Of a stretch of DNA of 64,000 bases, positions 23,950 to 36,091 are shown in pieces. The notes under the pieces are model-generated. The model saw only the letters and a program-made list of their open reading frames with translations. It was not told where the DNA came from and ran no database searches. This DNA is from Jackrogersella multiformis (Eukaryota; Ascomycota; Sordariomycetes; Xylariales; Hypoxylaceae), in NCBI GenBank assembly GCA_902806575.1, contig CADCXD010000008.1, positions 2,480,001 to 2,544,000 on the forward strand, read 5' to 3'. Both the position numbers and the translations under genes were made by a program. The stretch's first letter is position 1; every line of letters starts with the position of its first letter.

Positions 23950-26900
23950 ATGGCCGCCCCCAATGATGGCTATGGCCAATATCCTCCTCAGCAGCAGTAC
24001 GGCCAAGAAGCCCCATACTCTGATCAGCAACAACAAGCTGCTGCCGCATACGAAGGACAGACCACATCCCCCCCTCCCCAAGGCACGTCGCATCAAAAGA
24101 AGAAGAGAGGCTATGCCACCCAAGCCTTCGAATTTGGAACTGGCGCGAATGCTGGCGCTACCGGCCCAACTCCCGGCGGTATGCCATCGCCCGCCGGCTT
24201 TGGAGCTCCTGGCCAACCACCCCAGCCCTCCCCAGGCTATGGCGCCTATCCCGGCCAGGAGTTCCAACAGGCTGGATATATCTCTCCTCCGCCTGTTCCC
24301 GCCGCGTACGGTGCTCCTCAGCAACCGGGTACTCCAGCCCAGCCGGGAGTAGGCTACCCGTCTGCCGACCCTTATCACCAGCCGGTATCTGGATATCCAG
24401 CTCCGGGGGTCGCCGGTATAACCCAGGGGATGTCTGGTATGAACATGGGAGCAGCTCCGCAACCCGCCGCTCAGCAACCTGGTCAACCACCAAGGCTCGC
24501 CTTAAATCAGCTCTATCCTACCGACCTCCTAAATCAACCTTTCAACGTCTCAGAACTCGATCTGCCCCCTCCTCCTTGCATCCTGCCCCAAAATGTAAGT
24601 GCCGGCTATATGCATCTGTCTTGTATATCTAATACCCCGGGCTAACTGACCCTCGTCACAGGCTAGCGTTACCCAGTCCCCCGATTCAAACTGTCCTCCC
24701 AAGTATATTCGCTCTACCTTAAACGCAGTTCCCACCACGCACTCTTTACTTAAGAAGTCCAAGTTACCATTTGCGCTCATAATCCAGCCGTATGCCGCCC
24801 TTCATGACATCGATGATCCCGTACCGGTTGTGCAAGATCAGGTTATAGCCAGATGCCGAAGATGCAGGACGTACATCAATCCCTATGTGATCTTCCTAGA
24901 CCAAGGTCATAGATGGAGGTGTAATATGTGTAATCTGACCAACGATGTGCCGCAAGCTTTCGACTGGGATGCTGCCGCCCAGAAGAGCGTCAACCGATGG
25001 GATAGGCACGAGCTGAACCATGCTGTGGTCGAGTTTGTGGCGCCCCAGGAGTATATGGTTCGTCCTCCACAGCCGCTCGTATATCTGTTCCTTTTCGACG
25101 TCAGCTACGCTGCTGTCTCCACTGGTCTTCTTGCTACGAGCGCGCGAACCATTCTGGACAGCCTTAACAGGATACCGAATGCCGACCGACGGACTCGGCT
25201 AGGATTCATTGCCGTCGACTCGAGCTTGCACTATTTCTCTATTCCGAAGGACGACGACGAGAACGCAGAGACGACCATGTTAGTAATTAGCGACCTGGAT
25301 GAGCCGTTCCTGCCCGTCCCCCAGGACCTTCTGGTTCCCCTTACGGAGAGCCGAAGCAGCATCGAGACGTTTTTGACCAAGCTGCCCGACATGTTCCAGA
25401 ACAACCAAAGCAACGGCTCGTGCATGGGGTCGGCCTTGAGGGCGGGCCACAAGCTCATCTCGCCATTGGGTGGTAAGATTGTCGTTCTTAGTGCTTCGCT
25501 GCCGAACATGGGAGTAGGAAAGTTGGAGATGCGAGAAGACAAGAAGCTTCTCGGCACGTCCAAAGAAAGTGGTCTTCTTCAGACCTCCAACAGTTTCTAC
25601 AAATCGTTTGCCGTCGAATGTTCTAAAAACCAGGTTTCTATCGACATGTTCCTCTTTTCCTCGCAGTACCAGGATGTGGCTTCGCTAAGCAACCTCCCTC
25701 GATACACCGGTGGTCAGACTTGGTTCTACCCGGGCTGGAATGCCGGTCGTGCCGAGGATGCTGTCAAGTTTGCGACAGAATTTAGCGACTTCCTATCCTC
25801 CGAGATTGGTCTGGAAGCAGTGCTCAGGGTACGAGCTACTACAGGCCTACGTATGAGCACATTCTACGGAAACTTTTTCAATAGGTCTTCGGACCTGTGT
25901 GCTTTCCCGGCCTTCCCCCGCGATCAATGTTACGTGGTCGAGGTGGCTATCGACGAGACTTTACAGAAGAACTACGTTTGCTTGCAGGCTGGTGTCTTGT
26001 ATACCACTTGCAACGGGGAACGGCGTATCCGCGTGATGACTCTCGCAATCCCTACGACAACTAATCTTGCAGACATGTACGCCTCGGCAGACCAGTGCGC
26101 TATTACGACATACTTCACTCACAAGGCTGTCGAGAGGGCTCTAAGCAACGGCTTGGATGCTGCCCGCGACGCCCTTCAGAGCAAGCTTACGGAGCTTCTC
26201 CAGACATTCAAGAAGGAACTCGGAGGCGGAAGCATGGGAGGCGGCGGGCTGCAGTTCCCTGCCAACTTACGCGGTCTTCCGGTGCTCTTCCTGGGTTTGA
26301 TCAAGCATGTTGGTCTCCGGAAATCCGCGCAGATCCCGTCCGATCTCAGATCCGCAGCCCTGTGCCAACTTTCTACGTTACCCCTGCCGCTTCTGATGCA
26401 GTACATCTACCCTCACTTGTACTCGCTCCACGACATGCCCGACAATGCCGGAGTTCCCGACCCGGAGACGAGCCAAATCGTTCTTCCGCCGCCCCTGAAC
26501 CTGTCGTCGGAGCGATTTGTCTCGTACGGCCTATATCTTATCGACGACGGCACGACGCAATTTTTGTGGATCGGCCGGGATGCAGTGCCGCAACTGCTAA
26601 CGGACGTTTTCGGCGTGGGAGATCGTACGCAGCTCCGCGTGGGCAAGGGTTCCATCCCAGAGCTAGACAACGATTTCAACGAGCGGGTGCGGGCGGTAAT
26701 CCAGAAGAGCCGGGACCACCTGTCACGTGGGGTCGGCAGCATCGTCGTGCCGCATCTGTATATCGTGCGGGAGGACGGCGAGCCGAGCCTGAAGCTCTGG
26801 GCCCAGACGCTGCTCGTGGAGGACCGGGCAGACCAAGGAATGAGCTTCGGCCAGTGGATGGGCAACATGAGAGAAAAGGTGAGTTGAGGAGCCTCCGACA

Positions 26901-26959
26901 GTCACCTAGCCCGCCACGGCCACTCACGCTCATCTTCGCTATTCTAGGTTGTGCAGTAG
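23950..26959 (+). CDS. SEC24: COPII coat cargo-selection subunit Sec24
   Basis: Predicted 957-residue COPII coat protein; with Sec23 it selects cargo at ER exit sites. Exons are 23950-24594, 24662-26878 and 26948-26959, with introns of 67 and 69 bp. The final exon has only four codons (Val-Val-Gln-stop), giving the REKVVQ C-terminus usual in Sec24. The N-terminal ~200 residues are Pro/Gln/Gly/Ala-rich. The Sec23/Sec24 zinc finger is intact: Cys280, Cys283, Cys302 and Cys305. The trunk domain follows (VYLFLFDVSYAAV, then GGKIVVLSASLPNMG), then the beta-sandwich, helical and gelsolin-like regions (LYLIDDGTTQFLWIG). ATG at 23950 (MAAPNDGYGQYPP) was chosen over the upstream open frame because Sec24 N-termini begin this way. 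The gene is divergent from the 104-residue membrane protein. Confidence 0.96.
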
Positions 26960-28133
26960 GGGGCTGCCGTCCGGAACGGGGAGCGATACTTGTATAGAGG
27001 GATAGATCCATATTTGCTACAAACGAGAAAGAAAGAGAGAGAGAAAAAAAACCACACACACACAAGGAATTGAATGAAGTAAAAATGAAGAAACGCGAGC
27101 GATATATTCCCTGCTTGGAATTAAATCATCTAAGCGTCTCGTCTCGTCTCGTCTCGTCTATGGTAAATGGTAAACTACCTACCTAGGTTCCTAGCTAGCT
27201 GGCGCCGTGTGCTATAGCTGTAGCTGTAGCTGCTTAGCTGGTGTTCCAAATTAATAAGCCTTGAACGTCTTTATATACAGGTACCTATAAGTTCGAGTTA
27301 CCTATACGGTGCGTGATATGTTAAGGCAATTCATGTATGTAGGACTAGCACCGGATCGGATCTATGGCACGTAGATTTGGAATGTGTAATACTAGGTAAA
27401 ACTTTATCGTGTCTTGAGTTGCTATATGATGTTTATTTTGAATTAAGATGAAAATGGCCTGGTTACCTAGATACCTAAGGTTGCAGAGTACGATGGGATG
27501 GTTGTCTATAGAACGGTCTGTAGCAATAAGTAGAATTCGAGGAGCTGTTTAGATACCTACATATATGCTTAGGTAGAGAGGATATAATGCATGCGTGGTT
27601 ATTGTGTACGAGTGGTGACGGAACCTGTTGGGTTGGTTTTATGGATTGCTCTTAATGTTTATAAACTGCAAGCTTAGATTTAGGGTTCCTCGTTTTGTGA
27701 TATTTGTTTTATGCTGGTATAACAATAGGTCATATACAGGGTAGGCACCTAGGTACCTAGGTAGGTTTTGTTGGATTATGGATTGTGGATGGCTGTGATA
27801 TTGATATGGTTGGAGGTTGGTTTAACTGTAGTTCGATCATATGGGTGCTGTAAGGACTGCCTTATTTATGGTTTAATTATAGTAGGGATAATACTGGGGG
27901 AAATTCATGGTTTCCGAAATCTGAGATTAAGAGCTCCTATACTATTTGTATAGTACTAGTCAATTCATTTATGTGATCCTTTACCCCTATACAAGTGCTC
28001 TAGGTTATGTCGGTTGAAAGGCTGCGAGCCTGTTACACATCACAATGACACACATCACTTAGGTATAGAATCCATCAGAAGTCTGTCATAATAGATAAGG
28101 CAGTCACGTATTCGATCATCCTTATTCAACACC
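26960..28133. other. Intergenic region downstream of Sec24
   Basis: About 1.2 kb with no supported gene. It contains a GTCTC tandem (27136-27159), a CA-rich tract near 27050-27063, and TACCTAGGTA copies near 27180 and 27745-27765. The ORF at 27768-27953 is a short hydrophobic open frame without family likeness. Confidence 0.45.
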
Positions 28134-28690
28134 CTAGATGCGCTTCTCCCAGGCCCTCTCACACCACTCCCAAAACGCCGTCGCCTCGCCTCCTTCCTCC
28201 GCCCCTTCCCGCAGCACGGCCGACCGCGCCGCGGGTTGGATCTGGCCCCGTTGTCGCCCTCGCCTACCAGCGGCGACAGGCCCGCGAACAGCATGGCGTA
28301 CGCGCCGTACCGCCTATTGCATAGGATAAACGCTTTGAGGAATAGCACAAGCAGCCACGGCTCGTCGTCGTCGTAAAAGCCCGAGTATAGATTTCCCGGG
28401 TTCTGGCAGACACTCATGACGCTGGCCGCCCCCGCCCCTTCGGCTGCCACCACGCCGATGCGGATAAGTAGAGCGGTCATGTCGATGTACAGAAAGCCGG
28501 TCTAGACGATGCAGACGCCGGCCCGGGGCGTGTCGGGCGACCGGGTAGTGGCGCGGAGGACAGGCAACATACCCAACAGCATCAATATCACCTCCTCGAG
28601 CGAAGATGCCTTCTGGTCCGGTGTCGAGGCCCTCCATAGCTCTATGCCGGCCTGGCTGGAGCAGAACGCAAGGGCGCCCTACGTCCTTTC
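28134..28690 (-). pseudogene. Short-chain dehydrogenase/reductase relic
   Basis: Minus-strand remains of a fungal short-chain dehydrogenase/reductase (SDR). One frame (about 28480-28250) reads VMSVCQNPGNLYSG and then YGAYAMLFAGLSP, both highly typical of the C-terminal half of fungal SDRs of the retinol-dehydrogenase-like type. The C-terminal signature FWEWCERAWEKRI with its stop at 28136-28134 lies in another frame, so a one-base shift is needed near the C run at 28246-28249. Upstream, a weaker stretch with LPVLRATTR sits before an in-frame stop at 28504-28502. The Rossmann TGxxxGIG motif and the catalytic YxxxK are not found, and the distance between the LPVLRA and NPGN blocks is too short, indicating deletion. 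The left edge is approximate. It lies in a gene-poor 5.7-kb interval, as expected for a decaying copy. Confidence 0.65.
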
Positions 28691-31600
28691 CAGCCGGACG
28701 CTTTCACCACAGCCTCTCACCCTTTCCGACCAGTCGGAAGACGTGGTCTACGGTCTCATCGAGCATTTACTGGCCAACCTCAACGCCCTCGAGATCCTCT
28801 ACACTCTGAATGCCATCAGCTTCCCCACGTTCCTTGACCTCTACGCAGCCTACTATGGCCCATTCCCCTATGCTCCGTACTCACTTCGGGGCCGGACACA
28901 AGTGCTCTAGTAGCTGCACAACACCACATCGCCTCGCTTGAGTCCGGAACCTACTAGATCATCGGAACGGCCATGTCTCTACCGCGCGGGCCGTCCGCCG
29001 CTCCCGCTAATTCTGTATGCTACTCGCCTGCCGTGACGCGGCTTTGCACCAGATGCTTACCTAGCAGCGGGACTGGGGAGTGACCTAGGAGACCAACCAG
29101 GGTGAAACATGCAGCAACTATGCGGTTCCTTTATAGCCACACTGACCAGTGATATCGTTCAACATGTCCCGGTGAACTGGGCACTGGATGCCGTAACCGA
29201 TATGTAGCTGTTAAAGCGATACTCTAAGCGCCTGGGATCCATTAGAAGTATATAAAAAAAGCCGAGAACAATTCCAGAATCTTAGTAGCTAGACTTTCGC
29301 TACAACCTTGTCGGCCAGTCTTTGTATTACGGGAACATTAAGATACTTACCCAGGTACCTAGAGGTATTCATAAGCAAGTGGCCGAGAGGTAATCTGTGC
29401 TAAGCGTTCCTCGGATCCTTGGTCACATCTGAACCGGCCAGTCATGAAACGGACAGGGGAGAGAGCTGGAGGTGTTTAAAACACACGCGCCGAGCTGCGG
29501 TGTGCGGCGCTTAAGCTGGCTCGTGATTGGACGACCAGACGTATCTTTGCAGTCTATCAGAACACGAGGGTATTTTGGGTGCCGTGCTCACTGGTCGGGC
29601 GGTTACGAGGCTTGCGTTTTGAATAAAACATACTACTTGTGTAGAACCGCCTTTCCATTGCGATGAGGGGGGGTTCGTTTATGTATTGTTTTGACAACGA
29701 ATAAAAAGGTGTTAGTATTTGAAGAAGGTTGCTTACATGGTACTTAAAGTAGGTACTTACGTTATGGTTTAAGAAGTTTGAACGGTGCCGTTTCATCGGT
29801 TTTAACCCTAATCCATCATCCTAAGGTAATACCTACCCACATAGTGTAGGTACCTAGGTAAATACATATTAAATGCAGATATATGTTACCTTTATATGTA
29901 TCTGTAAATATACCTGCTAACAATACATGTAGTTAGGTACCTAGTATGAGATAATCATAATGCAAATCCAAGTCACTCTGATAGAAAAGAAAATACCCCA
30001 CGAGAAAAGAGTCGAACACACAGCTACCTACCGTACCTAGGTACTTCCAAGGTTACATACATAATGTACCTAGGTATGTATTTAAGTATGTACCCAAGTA
30101 CACTACTGTTCCCTACCCCTCTGACCCCACCGTCCTATCAATTCTCCTAGCTCCTAACTTCTAGCTTCCCTGGTCTTACCCCTCACCCCTCCCCTTCCCA
30201 ATTCTATCACACCTCACCATCCCATCTTGAGTCAAACTTAAAACACTTACTTGGGACGTTTCCGTACCCGTATTTTGGTTGATATATGCTTGCAAAGCGG
30301 CAGCTCCCTTCCCTTTTTTCTTTCTTGACATCGATTTGACCTGCCCAATCTTATAGGGGAGGTAACCGATTTTAGATCCCACGTGGGGAAACTACCCGGG
30401 GCTAATACGTTAGGATGCTTTTAGGTACTCAGCTAAGTTAGTAGGATAGGTAAGTACCTACCTAGCATAGGTAGGATAGGATAGGAGTTACCTTAGAATA
30501 GTAACATCTATGATAAAAGAGAGAAAGAGAGACAGATAAAATAGAAAAAGGTACCTAAGTTACTATCTATCTACCTTAGGTAGGTAATCGGTAATCTTCA
30601 AACTTCCCATTTCCCACTTCCACGACCCTTGTTCCACACACTTTTTAATACTTGACGATTCCCTTTCCGATTGCTCTCTGCTCGATTCTGATTTCTGATT
30701 TCTGATTTCTACTCTGGTAGTTTCTAAATCTTAGTTTCTAGTTTCTAGTACCTGGTCCTTAGCTTCTAGTTCCCTCTTCTTTATTAATGACCTAAGCCTA
30801 ACCTGACATGCTCTCTGCTATTGCTACTACGGATTCGTCATTCTCCTAGCCCCTAATCCTACCTACCTACCTACCTACCTACCTACCTACCTACCGAGAA
30901 GGTATCAGGTAATAACCAGATACCCGGTGCGTGTTTAGGAGTGTCTTGTCGCCGTCGCATTATTGAGGTTCCACTTCCACACAACGCGGACTCGATTCAA
31001 TAGATCAGACCTGACCCATACATAGGGGCCCGAGGGGTTTTTATCCACTGTTATTGTAACGGAGCCTCTCAATCTGCTCTCTCTTTTTATTTCTTTTTCG
31101 GTCGAGCTCTTTGACATCTCTTCCCCCCCGCACATACTTGGCTCGATAACTTCCCTTTTTTTTATACATTCACACTGTTTCGTCTTATTACTATATTTCT
31201 CACCTTCCAGGCTCGTTACAGTTCACTACTTACCTTAGGTAGTTATATTGAAAAACTTGCTAAGGTAATCGGATTTGGTATTCTCTCTCTGCTTGGTACC
31301 TCGAGCACGACCAACAATAAATCGCAAATACCTCCTCCAAACAACTTACTTAGGTCCTAGGTACATACCTATCTACTTATCTACCTAATAAGTAACCACC
31401 ATTTTGAAGGCGGGGCCGTCCAAGCTCGATAATTCGAAACTCGAACTCGTACCCAACCTCCAATACCTTCATTATTCTTGTCGCGCCGACAAACATACCT
31501 GGTAGTAAAGGTAAGAGACCCTATTTATTTCATCCTTTACCACCCCCCTCCCCTCCCCCTCCACGATAATCCACCACCACCACCGTACCGAAGCCATCAT

Positions 31601-32676
31601 CCTGCGTTATTCGGTCTTTAGCCTGTCGTGCGCTATCTGGTTGTGGCCAAGAGTCCCGCTATTCGCGTTGGCGCACATCGCACATCTTCATGACCCTGTC
31701 TTCCTCCCCTCTCCGGCCCGAGATACTCAACGGAGCGTCTGGAGGTTTGTAACACAGCGTTACAGCTACATGTACTCTTTGACCTTACGCCTGTTCGACC
31801 TGTGGACTCCAGACGCTGTAGCGTAATTCGCCTAGTCTTCTGGAGACCCGTCAGTCACCTAAGCTACCTACTTCGGACCTAGTAGTAGCAGTACCTACTG
31901 GGTAGAAGTAGCAGTTTGTCCTTTTTGAAATACCTACCTTAGTAGGTAGCTATTATATCGGTCGAAGCAAGCAGAAACTCTAGGCGAGCGCGTCACCTTG
32001 GCCCAAGTTTGCACGGACCTAAGGACCTAAGGACCTAGGGACCTATGAATCAAAACCACTTACCCCCTTCGGCGTTATATGATCTACAATATCGGAACGA
32101 TCAGCTGCCACTCTTCCTCCACCCACCGTACTGTTATTCGTGCTTGTCGTCTTTGTTCTTCCTCAGTACTCTCAGCTAATACATCAGTTCCCAATAGTTC
32201 GGTCAGATACTCTCAACCCTGACGCACTAAGCCGAGTTCGACGAGCATAAAGAAGCTGTAATATTCGGCTTGCCAATCTCAAAGAACGAAAGTCGCGACG
32301 TCACAACAAGACGCTCCTAAATACCTTTTGCGACGATCTCGTCTATTCTGCTATCCTAGATTTGACAGGTCGGACTTTATAGCTTCGAACTCCCGACAAG
32401 TCTGGCTTGATTTCGACACGTCTAAACACTTGACGTCGCATTCAATTCAATAAATATCCTCTCCCGTGTTGCACTCCGCTGTGTGGAGCGTGCACAAGTT
32501 TGATATTCTTTTGGCGAGCCGAGATTACCTATATCGACGCTCTTATTGCTCTTGCGGGGCTTTATTATATCCGCTCCGGAGGCCTGAGGAGTTAGAATCT
32601 GTAGATTCTTAGTCTCCTGTCCGATCTTGGTCCCAAATTCTGTTCAACTTGTCTACTCTCTCGAAGACATAGCACC
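28691..32676. other. Long gene-poor region upstream of the MAP kinase
   Basis: About 4 kb with no firmly supported gene. It holds a nine-unit TACC repeat (30860-30895), many TACCTAGGTA copies (29340-31370), CT-rich leader-like stretches from 31500 on, and a 44-codon upstream ORF at 32045-32179 in the probable leader of the MAP kinase gene. A possible 27-codon first exon on the minus strand (30331-30251) is discussed in the findings. Confidence 0.45.
30860..30895. repeat. (TACC)9 microsatellite
   Basis: Nine perfect TACC units; the same tetranucleotide builds the dispersed TACCTAGGTA motifs found elsewhere in the window. Confidence 0.9.
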
Positions 32677-33923
32677 ATGTCGCGGACGAATCCTCCTAAT
32701 CCGGTTGGATCCCGGAAGATTTCCTTCAACGTCAGCGAGCAGTACGATATTCAAGATGTCGTCGGCGAGGGTGCTTACGGTGTCGTCTGGTAGGTTTGCA
32801 GATGGGTTTGGAGCCTACTTTAAGCTGAGTTGCTAACCGATTATGTTCAGCTCGGCCATACACAAGCCGTCAGGCCAGAAGGTTGCCATTAAGAAGATCA
32901 CCCCGTTCGACCACTCCATGTTCTGTCTGAGAACGCTCCGAGAGATGAAGCTTCTTCGATACTTCAATCACGAGAACATCATCTCTATTCTTGACATTCA
33001 GAAGCCGCGCAACTACGAAACGTTCCAAGAGGTCTATCTGATCCAGGTACGAAATAGACAGCAGAGCTCGTGAATAAGGCCGTTTGCTAATATGCCAGCC
33101 GTATAGGAGCTTATGGAAACGGATATGCACAGGGTCATCCGTACACAGGATCTGTCCGACGACCATTGCCAGTACTTCATCTACCAGACGCTGCGAGCCT
33201 TGAAGGCCATGCATTCTGCCAATGTGCTTCACCGAGATCTGAAGCCCAGCAATCTTCTGTTGAACGCCAACTGCGATCTCAAGGTGTGCGACTTCGGTCT
33301 CGCACGATCGGCGGCGTCTCAAGAAGACAACTCAGGTTTTATGACCGAATATGTCGCTACGCGTTGGTACCGTGCTCCCGAGATCATGTTGACATTTAAG
33401 GAATATACCAAGGCGATCGATGTCTGGTCCGTCGGCTGCATTCTCGCCGAGATGTTAAGCGGCAAACCGCTGTTCCCCGGAAAGGACTGTACGTGATCCA
33501 ATTATGAATCTTGCGAGATGGCCACACTGCTGACAAATGCGTATAGACCACCACCAGCTAACCCTGATCCTGGACGTCCTGGGTACACCGACGATGGAGG
33601 ATTACTACGGAATCAAGTCTCGCAGGGCTCGCGAGTACATCCGTTCCCTCCCTTTCAAGAAGAAGGTTCCATTCCGAACTCTCTTCCCCAAGACCTCTGA
33701 TCTCGCCCTGGACCTGCTAGAGAAACTGCTAGCCTTCAATCCTGTTAAGCGCATAACTGTAGAGGAAGCTTTGAAACACCCTTACCTCGAACCCTACCAC
33801 GATCCCGAGGACGAGCCGACGGCACCTCCGATTCCCGAAGAGTTCTTCGACTTCGACAAGCATAAGGACAACCTTAGCAAGGAACAACTGAAGCAACTCA
33901 TCTATCAAGAGATCATGCGGTAG
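32677..33923 (+). CDS. PMK1: Fus3/Kss1-type mitogen-activated protein kinase (Pmk1 class)
   Basis: Predicted 355-residue serine/threonine kinase, exactly the usual length of filamentous-fungal Pmk1/Fus3 orthologues that act in mating, hyphal fusion and, in pathogens, infection structures. Exons are 32677-32789, 32851-33046, 33107-33488 and 33547-33923 (introns 61, 60 and 58 bp). The glycine loop GEGAYGVV is at about residues 30-37, the ATP-binding Lys at about 52 (VAIKK), HRDLKPSN at about 145-152, DFG at about 165-167, the activation-loop Thr-Glu-Tyr at 183-185, and the substrate loop YVATRWYRAPE follows. The C-terminus ends QLIYQEIMR, as in the family. The gene has a long CT-rich upstream region with a short upstream ORF, which could modulate translation. 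The symbol is assigned by similarity to Magnaporthe PMK1; no key residue is missing. Confidence 0.96.
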
Positions 33924-36091
33924 AGCCCAGGTCGTCTTGTGAAGCAGGGAATCTGGTCCAACCTTACGTCTCTCATGCAGATTCTTACGGCACGGACCGG
34001 TGCTGCGGGGTCAACGGGCCACCACACGTACGAGCTCACGTACTAGCCCACGATCCATTACAGCCGAGGGTGGTTCCTACGTTTGGCATAGCAGGTAGCA
34101 TCAGGCGGATTGGCCTTGGAGATTAATCAATCAATCAATCATAGGAGAAGGAGGAGGAGGCACGAGATCAATCATCCTTGGAGGTTTCATACGACGAAGC
34201 AGATTCGCTCCGAGAGCCAAATCAAATCTTGAAGGGGAAAATGAAAGATCTTGACAAGTCCCGCGAGGCTGAGTACAGGATCTGTGATTATCGAGAGCAT
34301 GACTTTGTCTCTGGAGAGCTTGGATGGATATGGATATATCTTGTCTTCTCTCTCCGATTTTCTTTTCTTTTTGTTCCCTACGCTTGCTGATAGTAAACAC
34401 GATTTTTTTCCCCCTTGTCTTTTGATTCCTTTTCTTGTGCTGTGACTTGTGATTGCGTATGAATGGTTTGCTTAATGCTCTGTAGTGAAGAAGATTAACT
34501 TTGAATACGTGCTAGAGTATGGCTCGCTCGATAAGGGTGTTGGTTGTAGAATTGTAGTGGTAGGTGGTAAATCATCATAGGTCTCATCCATTGAATACAT
34601 GTAGGCACGATATAGAGATATCTACCAACATATATACCAAGATATATAAGTACGATCGAGCAAGAGGGAGGGATATGTTATAAGATCAAACGTTGACCTT
34701 AACGACGAATATATCAAATACTTCCTAACTAACTTAAACAAAGAAGTAGGTATAGGAGCAAAAGCAAGAGCAAGAGCAAGACATATTCAGGGGAACTACT
34801 TCGCCTTCTTTAATTAGCTAGGCACTTACCTAGGGACAGGTATGTACGTATGTGTACCATTTATACTCTCCCTCTCTAATAAATTGCTTGGGAAACTAAA
34901 TAACTACACACAAGGCTCTTCCTGACTCATAGGGCAGAATCACCTGGACGGGGGGGATAGTGAAGGCTGGATGAGTGAGTGAGTGAGTGAATGAGGATAG
35001 ATAGATAGATCTGACTGCGTGTTGAGCTGTTGGCGGGTTTCTTCTTCTTCTTTGTGAATAATTAGATTGGACAAAGTGTTGGAGAATCGTGATTGCTGGT
35101 TTCCTGCTCGCCGAGGTGTATGTGGCTAGGCTGCGAAATCGGATAGGTGTGTGGTACCTGGTATAAGATAAATTTGTATATACACCTAAGTACCTACCTA
35201 AGGTAGGTGAGGCAAGCGAGATAGATAGGTAGATGGATGGGTACGAGAATGGATATGGATATGGATATGGCTATATTATTCTCTACCACGAAGCAAAGTA
35301 TAGCACCGTCCCATCCTATCTCATCCTGTCACATACATACAGCACTTCAGATCCACCTCCCTTGCTCTAAGTCGGGAAGTGAATCGATAAGTCAGCGTGA
35401 GCGAAGAACCTCATCTATGTATTTGCCTACTTGCCTATGTGTCTACGTGCCTCTCTGCTTCACAGTCGATATACGAGAGCAGGTACAGCCTAGCAAGTAT
35501 GAATACCTAAGGTAGGTATATATATATAAGCACCTAGATAATTTAGGTAGGAGGTATCCATATATATTTTCCTGCTCTCCGTAGAAAATTAGGGTTCCTT
35601 GGGTAGGCCTTGACATGCGATATTAAACCAGCCCAGCCATCCTCCCCGTGAAGTCATTACTCCTTTGCCCCCTCTGTGCCCTTTACGCCGAAGTGCTAGT
35701 CTGTCGAGTCGAGTTGAGATATGGATGATTATATTATGGTCTTCCCAAACCACCTCCTCCCCTTCCCTCTTCCTCATACATATCTACCGAGGACCCACGG
35801 TTGCTAGATATGCCATCTCGTGCAAATCATCCTGGTGCTGCACGCTCAGTTGATTTGTATTTCTATGAGATCCCTTGCACGTACCACGTTAGAAGGAATC
35901 CGGCTTCATCAAGTTCCGCCAAGACGACTCAGCGGAACGCCATGGCCTCTATGTACAGAGACGCTGCCTCCTTCCCATTCTTACATATCTTCGTTCGTCA
36001 CTCGTCACTCCCCAGAGCCAAAGCCGAACAAAATCCCAACTCATCTCGATCCAAACTACCCATCCCCAAGCTCCTCTTCTCTCCTCTTTCC
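33924..36091. other. Intergenic region between convergent genes
   Basis: About 2.2 kb between the MAP kinase (+) and Oxr1-like (-) 3' ends. It contains AATC repeats (34125-34142), TGAG repeats (34972-34990), GATATG repeats near 35250-35272, and an AT-rich 3' stretch. ORFs at 35801-36487 run antisense into the Oxr1-like gene and are not accepted. Confidence 0.45.

Noticed and set aside
28509..28910. 133-codon plus-strand ORF with plausible-looking helices
   Set aside because: Overlaps the SDR relic on the other strand in its first part and has no recognisable domain; it may be chance, though a lineage-specific fragment cannot be excluded.
30860..30895. TACC array as a CRISPR-like or telomeric repeat
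   Set aside because: It is a simple tetranucleotide tandem without spacers and is not the fungal telomere repeat TTAGGG.
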